This document shows, one piece after another, positions 58,410-64,000 of a DNA stretch of 64,000 nt. Source of the stretch: Ptychodera flava (taxonomy: Eukaryota > Hemichordata > Enteropneusta > Ptychoderidae); contig NC_091944.1 of NCBI RefSeq assembly GCF_041260155.1, forward strand, positions 28,706,332 through 28,770,331, written 5' to 3'. The notes beneath the pieces were generated by a model. The model was not told where the DNA came from. It was given only the letters and a program-made list of their open reading frames with translations, and did not search any database. The stretch's first letter is position 1; every line of letters begins with the position of its first letter. Position numbers and translations under genes: made by a program.

Positions 58410-61400
58410 TTATTGACCTGGATGGTGGCGCTCTTCAAGAAGTCTGCTATCCTCGGTGCTTTTGTTTGCCATTACGGAATCATCTTCTTGTCTATCAGGT
58501 AATGAAAACACGAAAAGACATTTTCTCAGTGGCACGCAGATAGCAATGCGATTGTTTAAAATTCATTATTTTATCTTATTGCTTTCCAACGAAAAGGAAA
58601 TAAATCTGAACTGATCCAAAAATGGACGAAAGGTTTAATTGTTTAGTGATATCTTCGTGGAGATTTCACGATTGTTATTGTAAGGGAAATTTAAAAATAC
58701 CTTGATAATTATATTGTTCTACCGGTAGAATAGTTTGAAATTGTTTAAAACCTGTTGAAATTGGTAGCAGTGTTTGAAATGAGAAAATAAACCAAAGTTA
58801 AAGGCAAACGGTGTGTATTTAGATTTTTTCCTCTATCTTGGAAAATTAGCTATTTCCATATCAAATATTTGAAGTGTTTAATTGCCTTTTATTATCTGAA
58901 TATCATAAATGCTTGAACAATACGTTAATAAAATTAAACCCTTGAAATTTAGTCACACTTTGCTTTGAGGAAGAAGTCTTTTCATATTCACAGAGCGTAA
59001 TGCTTTCAAACCGACGCAGTTTCAAGTAATTTTTGTTAACTTCACTTTACTGAAGGCAGAAATATTTTAACGATTTTTGGCGAATTCCTGACTATGATAT
59101 AGATATAATATGAAATAAGTGATTACCGCATCATTTGGATAATACACTATTGCTGTATGACATAAAAAGTACTTTTAGTTTAGTTATTTTTACGGTGTAT
59201 AATCTGGAAAGTTCAATTTCACTTTCAGTATCAATGTCTTGAAGACAAGTCAGATCCATGCATTCCTAAATCTTTAAAAAGCCATTGTACCTCTGTGAGC
59301 TGCAAAAGTCCGACATTTTCATGTGGTCAAAATTTAAAAAAAAAAACTTCTATCGTGGTATGTCTGCGTGCTGGGATTTAAGAAGACGGCGGGTTTAAAT
59401 ACTATAAGTAGTATAGAGGAACTTGAAAATAAATCGATTGACTTTGAATCTCGTCTATTTGACCCCTCACCATGAATTTTGAACACAGTCTATATTCGGT
59501 ATTATATCATACCAGTATATTGATGTTGCGAATATACAGCGATCTGATTGGTCGAGACGCGAAAAGAACCATGGTATATATTTGCGATATACCACGGCTG
59601 GCATGCGCGCCAGCTCTCAGCTTGAGGAAAATTCCTTTTTTGACGTTCCACGCCAGGTTTTCAATATACTGATATGATATAATAGCAATAAATCACCCCA
59701 AGTGACGGTGTACCATTCGATTTTGACCATTTCACTTCATATATGCAATCGCTATCGCTCGTGCATATATGTCGTGAACTGGTAAAAATCTCGTGGTGTA
59801 CCATCGCTAGGTGTGCTTTATTGCTTAAATATTACCTTTTTGTGATGTCATCAATTGAGTCCATTAGGTCTTGATTGAACGTCTCTGGGAGTAAAAGCAC
59901 CATTACACCACCAAACACTTGTAAGGAACTAGTGATAATGAAAGGTAGAAGGGGGTTGATGTCCATCAAGGCAAATATATACGGTGCCATCGTTGCCCCT
60001 ATATATACCAGTGTTTGACCGAGCCCAACGGAAGCATTCCTAAAACATAAATAATTATGTTGATTACATGTAAATTTTCAGCCATACTGTTTGCATCACT
60101 TTTAGGCCAGAGCACTTACATTTATATTACTGAAAGGGTAGTACAATTACAATTCTTGAGTGATCTATGCTACGAACCTTACTTCAGTCGGATACAGCTC
60201 TGCTGAGTATGCAAAGAATGCCAAATACTGAACCACTGCAAACACCCTAGCCGTAATAACAAAGGAAATCTTCACGGCCTCGTTATCTGCATATGTTGGA
60301 AACAAATGCCAATTTGGTTAGTCAAGTCTCGCGGCGCGACACACTGTTTTGGTAGGACTGCAGCAGACTCTTGAAGGCGGTCCTTTTCCAAGTCTGCAAT
60401 TGTTCTTGCAGATTAGCCTAAGATGATACTTGGCTTCGAGAGAAAATCTTTTCCACAAAAAGTGTCTTCCAACAATTGGCTCAGGACCGTCAGATATTTG
60501 AATAGCATGAAGATAAAATGTACCTAGGGGAATATATAGATTGGGACTCTTACTGTTTCCCAATGATTTTCTGGTCTAATTTTTTTGGCCCAGTATTTAA
60601 GCTGTGAAAACAAGACAGATTTCCACCGTCAAAATTTGTTAAATTGATTTTTTTTGTGTGTTGTTATTTTCGCTGGGTTAGCAAAGAGATGCAGATATTT
60701 TTAATTCCAAATATCGGTAAATGTATATGAATTTGTTCCCCTAGTTCAAAATTTACATTGCTATCTCTGATTTTTATTCTCGATTCCGTGAGATTATAGT
60801 TGTTGAGAGTTTCCTCAAGGAAAATTGGACAAAAGTTAAGTCTATCAGTTTTGAGTTGCATACTGACTTAAGGAAAAACTTGTAGAAAATTGTTAAAAAG
60901 ACGGCCATGGTTCTCATGCAAAAAAGATACCGTGGTCAGAAAATGAACATTAGCATGTATGAACAACAGGCATTGTATGCTTACTCTAGATTAAGTGAAG
61001 TTGGATAACTACATACCCTGCAGTGTACAGCCTATGAAGTCAATAAATAACTAAAAAATAGACAAGACCAAAAGCACCCTGATGAGTTAAAAATTTAAGC
61101 TAGCGTTGCCATTAGTAGTCAGTGATGTAAACTCACCTACCATGCCTGCAACCATCATACACGAAGCGGCGATTATAATTGATGAAAATAGGAGCAATCT
61201 CCTTGGAAGAAACTTCAACATCAGCCAGCATAACATGTAACCAGTGACGTCAGAAATACTAATCAAACCCAGAGTGAGATATGCATTGCTCGTTATAAAG
61301 TTGAAGTTGTAGCTGATACCAAAATATAAAGTTCCAATTGATAACCTGTCAGTGAAATGGAAAAGTGATTAAGCCTGATTTGTTCCTAAACTATTACATT

Positions 61401-63326
61401 GAAAAAATTCTGACTGACATGTTCATGCACGAAGAGACGTATTACCTAGCTATCAAAACTGTAATAGTGCGTACTTACAGCTCAGAGGATAGACAATAAC
61501 AAACAGACAGACATAAAAACACAGACTATGTCAGCAAACACACGAAAAATACACTTCAGAGATTGAGTCTCTTGATGGCTATTGGAACAAAGCTCTTGCT
61601 GTACCTAAATTTGTGACACTTCAAGCAACGAAATCTCCTTCCTGAAGGCAATAATTCAAAAGAGGAATACAAAGGATGCTTTGCTTCTGCAGTGATTGCT
61701 CGTGCTTTGCGCAGTTTTCCGAGATCAGTGAGCACTTAAAGTGACGGAGTGGGTCTACCAATTATCTTAACAGCTGTTTGCGAGATTGTTAAAAACTTAT
61801 TGCGATTTACGGTAGAGAGTAAAAAGTAGCAGACATTGCAGTAAGTCAGAAGTGTGTCAATAATACTCCGATATAGTAAGAGTAACAGATGTGAATCCAC
61901 ATCAAAAGAGCTCAGCTTCCTAAGCACCTGCTCTCATGATATTTTAACGAAAAAATATTGCAATAAATTTAGACATGGAAACATGGAAAGCATGTCTAAC
62001 GAAATTTCGAATCGCTAAAGCTTTCGTAGCTATTCCAGAGAATAGAATAGGGTGCCACCGCGGCTAGCGCTCTAGTCTAGTCGCACGGAGAGCTCAATGT
62101 GGACGTGAACCTGGCGATAAACCTGAAAGCGACACCTCAACGTAAGTTCAAATGAATAAATAACTACCGTATGATCTTCAGAAAAGCGACATAGAAGGCA
62201 AAAAAATCATCAAGTAATCGATAGCGATAAATTTCTTTCATCACATAAAAAATCTGTAAACTCTCGATCGGAATCGAACGTGCAGCAAAGCACTTTAGCG
62301 AGGACATCAGCCAGTAAGCTATAGCTGTAGCATGAACTCCGCAGTACAGCTCTATGGATGTGTTATCGAAAGTTGAATCGGACAACATAACAGTTTCCGT
62401 TAAGTGACAAGATTTGGAGGTGTCTGCGGGTGATATATGTCACACTGCGAACATCAAAGATCATAAGACATCAACATTGACGACCGGCATTCAGTGTATC
62501 AAAATTTCAACTTAATCGGATTTATGAATAAAAGTGTCCAGTACACATTTGCATATCTCTAGGGCGATGGGCCGTATTACTCACTGTATGAAGTAATCTA
62601 GGGAAATAAAACCCAGATAGCGACAATATATTTTTAATCCTCAACGATAATTTTGATTCTTCCACATCAAACGGAAATAAGGAGACTGTTTATATGAAAA
62701 ATATGAAAAAAAAAATATTATATATTATTGCCTGAATACATGGGTTTAGGTGCCCGAGAGCAGGTGACAATTTGCCCGACGCCAGGAGGGCAAATTGTCT
62801 CCTGCTGCGAAAGAACATAAACCCATGTATTCAGGCAATAATATTTTTATTACATGCCTCTTTACAGTAAATGCTATATAACATTTTGTTACATGCAGAG
62901 TATTTTCAAACAATTTTACCATTATCGACCGGCATCGACCGGCATAAAACATTTTAACGAAAGTTCATATAGCAGTGCGCGCATGGATATTTTACTTCTA
63001 GCGTTAAGCGTCTACTTTGACGTCGAAAACATCGAAAGGCATCACTGGCCCGGGTAACCATGGAAACCGGTCAGTACATCGTCCATAATTTATTTATTTC
63101 AGACATTCGTATTCGTTTGGTAAAACATATCGCTATTTTATGCTAAAAGGTAATGTTTGTTAAAACAACCATTAGGTCAACATTCAAGCATATATTTTCA
63201 ATATATTTACCGTAATTTGTGCACTTACCAACCCACAGATATAAATATAGTCCGCCATCTCAATTCGTTTCGCACAAATAGGTTTGTGAGAGTAGTAACG
63301 GGGGAACAACGATTATATTCTTCTTC
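58410..63326 (-). CDS. SLC22-type organic ion transporter, 3' half in window (copy E)
   Basis: Partial gene; exons 1-5 must lie beyond the right edge. Exons in reading order: 63229-63326, 61137-61345, 60178-60286, 59836-60039, 58410-58491. Sites are GT/AG, phases match B and D, and the 702 nt give 233 residues and a TAA stop. Landmarks: EEEYNRCSP at the exon 6 start, WLSIGTLYFG (TM7), LKFLPRRLL, SAELYPTEVR, LLLPET, and tail SRLLEERHHPGQ. Introns 7 and 8 align with those of D, so D and E are recent tandem duplicates. The TM11 position is Tyr, as in D. No break in the visible exons. Whether the unseen 5' half is intact is unknown. Confidence 0.9.
59495..59682. mobile_element. MITE-like inverted-repeat element 1 in E intron 9
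   Basis: TTATATCATACCAGTATATT (about 59501) is matched by the inverted AATATACTGATATGATATAA near 59660-59680. About 190 bp, non-coding. Absent from the aligned intron of D. Confidence 0.7.
59680..59828. mobile_element. Foldback element 2 in E intron 9, directly adjoining element 1
   Basis: The end AGCAATAAATCACCCCAAGT is matched, inverted, by GGTGTGCTTTATTGCT. Inner arms around CATATATGCAATCGC and GCTCGTGCATATATG also pair, so nearly the whole unit folds back. Absent from D. Confidence 0.7.
61485..61930 (-). mobile_element. LINE 3' fragment in E intron 6 (Rex1/CR1-like C-terminus)
   Basis: Minus strand reads LRKLSSFDVDSHLLLLLYRS, then TYCNVCYFLLSTVNRNKF and ISQTAVKIIGRPTPSL, followed by ARAITAEAKHPLY and LLPSGRRFRCLKC. 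This is the post-RT tail of a CR1/Rex1-like LINE, with a premature stop after PTPSL. Confidence 0.75.
62262..62330 (-). repeat. tRNA-like relic or tRNA-derived SINE head in E intron 6
   Basis: Minus strand shows TAGCTTACTGGC (A-box-like, 62310-62321) and CGTTCGATTCC (B-box-like, 62270-62280) about 30 nt apart. A full cloverleaf is not convincing, so a functional tRNA is not claimed. Confidence 0.35.
62714..62846. mobile_element. Foldback element in E intron 6
   Basis: ATTATTGCCTGAATACATGG (left) pairs with CCATGTATTCAGGCAATAAT (right); inside, GCAGGTGACAATTTGCCC pairs with GGGCAAATTGTCTCCTGC. About 130 bp, almost entirely palindromic, non-coding. Confidence 0.75.
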
Positions 63327-63399
63327 CTTTTGTACCGCCTGTAGATGCATGTAAAAATGCAAACATGTACCAATTTCATACATACATTAAAAGATAGAT

Positions 63400-63403
63400 A
63401 TAG

Positions 63404-63475
<72 letters not shown>
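63400..63475. repeat. (TA)n microsatellite in E intron 5
   Basis: About 75 bp of pure TA. The remaining sequence to 64000 is presumed E intron 5, with no exon found. Confidence 0.95.
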
Positions 63476-63477
<2 letters not shown>

Positions 63478-64000
63478 CAAATTACTTCAAGTACGAAGAA
63501 TAATCGGTTATCTGCAGTGTTTTGCAATTATCAGACTACTTTTACCCTTAGTGATGATTGCCTTCATTAGTGTTTTGGTGTACCATTGTACTATAGTTCT
63601 AGTTAGTGTTAAAAGTCGATAAATGATATTTGTTTGATGACGACACTTTGAAACCAATTTTAGATTGTTTGCTTATTATAACAGCGTAGATTTGTTAGCA
63701 ATTATGAAGTAAAGCTTCTTTATCAGACAAAGAATACATCGCTTGCTAATGTTCGAGTAACTTGATGCAGTGTCAATTATTGACTATGATGCAAGAAAGT
63801 ACTTAAAGGTTTTTCTTGAGATGCCAATTGATAATTGCAATGTTTTGAATTTTGGTTTTCTTGTCTAGTTTTTGTCGTTTGGTATGTGTTTTGGTACGTG
63901 TCTTTTGTACGTTGGTTCATTCCACGTTTTTGTTTTCATTATACTGTAGGTATATGTTGTATTGTTCTAGAATTGATTGTTATTCTAATATATCGTTATA

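Overview
This is animal (metazoan) genomic DNA, not microbial: every host gene is split into short exons with GT/AG introns, and the space between is AT-rich and full of eukaryotic retroelements and (TA)n tracts. A marine invertebrate deuterostome such as a hemichordate is a reasonable guess from the mix of L2/CR1 LINEs, Penelope-like elements, a DIRS element and Helitron-like repeats, but the species cannot be fixed from the window.

The window is a local cluster of SLC22-type (organic ion transporter, major facilitator superfamily) genes in five copies, named A to E here. A (+, 340-1295) is a relic with a broken first exon and a last-exon remnant. B (+, 7839-16078) reads as an intact 10-exon gene of 553 codons before the stop. 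C (+, 23068-24246) keeps only exons 1 and 2. D (-, 51992 down to 30680) is an intact 10-exon gene of 557 codons spread over 21 kb. E (-, 63326 down to 58410) shows exons 6-10, and its first five exons lie beyond the right edge. A-B-C point right and D-E point left, so C and D are convergent. I derived the B and D models by hand: every junction is GT/AG, all phases agree between copies (0,2,1,2,0,2,1,2,2), and both totals divide by three.

Mobile DNA fills the rest. A 5'-truncated CR1/L2-type LINE lies at 4339-6600. B intron 5 holds a foldback element (11690-12122). A second LINE (27415-29345) sits beside the 3' flank of D. D intron 7 has an L2-like LINE (33255-35580). D intron 5 has a nearly whole DIRS retrotransposon (36486-41285) with inverted ends and an internal complementary region, then a Penelope-like element (41375-43620) that contains a piece of another one. 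D intron 4 has a Helitron-type element built of ~148-bp tandem units, a GACA microsatellite and a terminal hairpin (45650-46720). D intron 1 has a ~230-bp tandem array. Between D and E lie a Penelope remnant with a hammerhead-like motif and another L2 fragment. E introns 6 and 9 carry three foldback elements, a LINE tail and a tRNA-like relic.

D and E also share intron and 3' flanking sequence, so each serves as an 'empty site' for insertions in the other. The main points of interest are the cluster itself, its unusual charge-selectivity position in TM11, a paired-acceptor site at exon 5, the DR1-type motifs repeated in D intron 1, and the hammerhead-like motifs.
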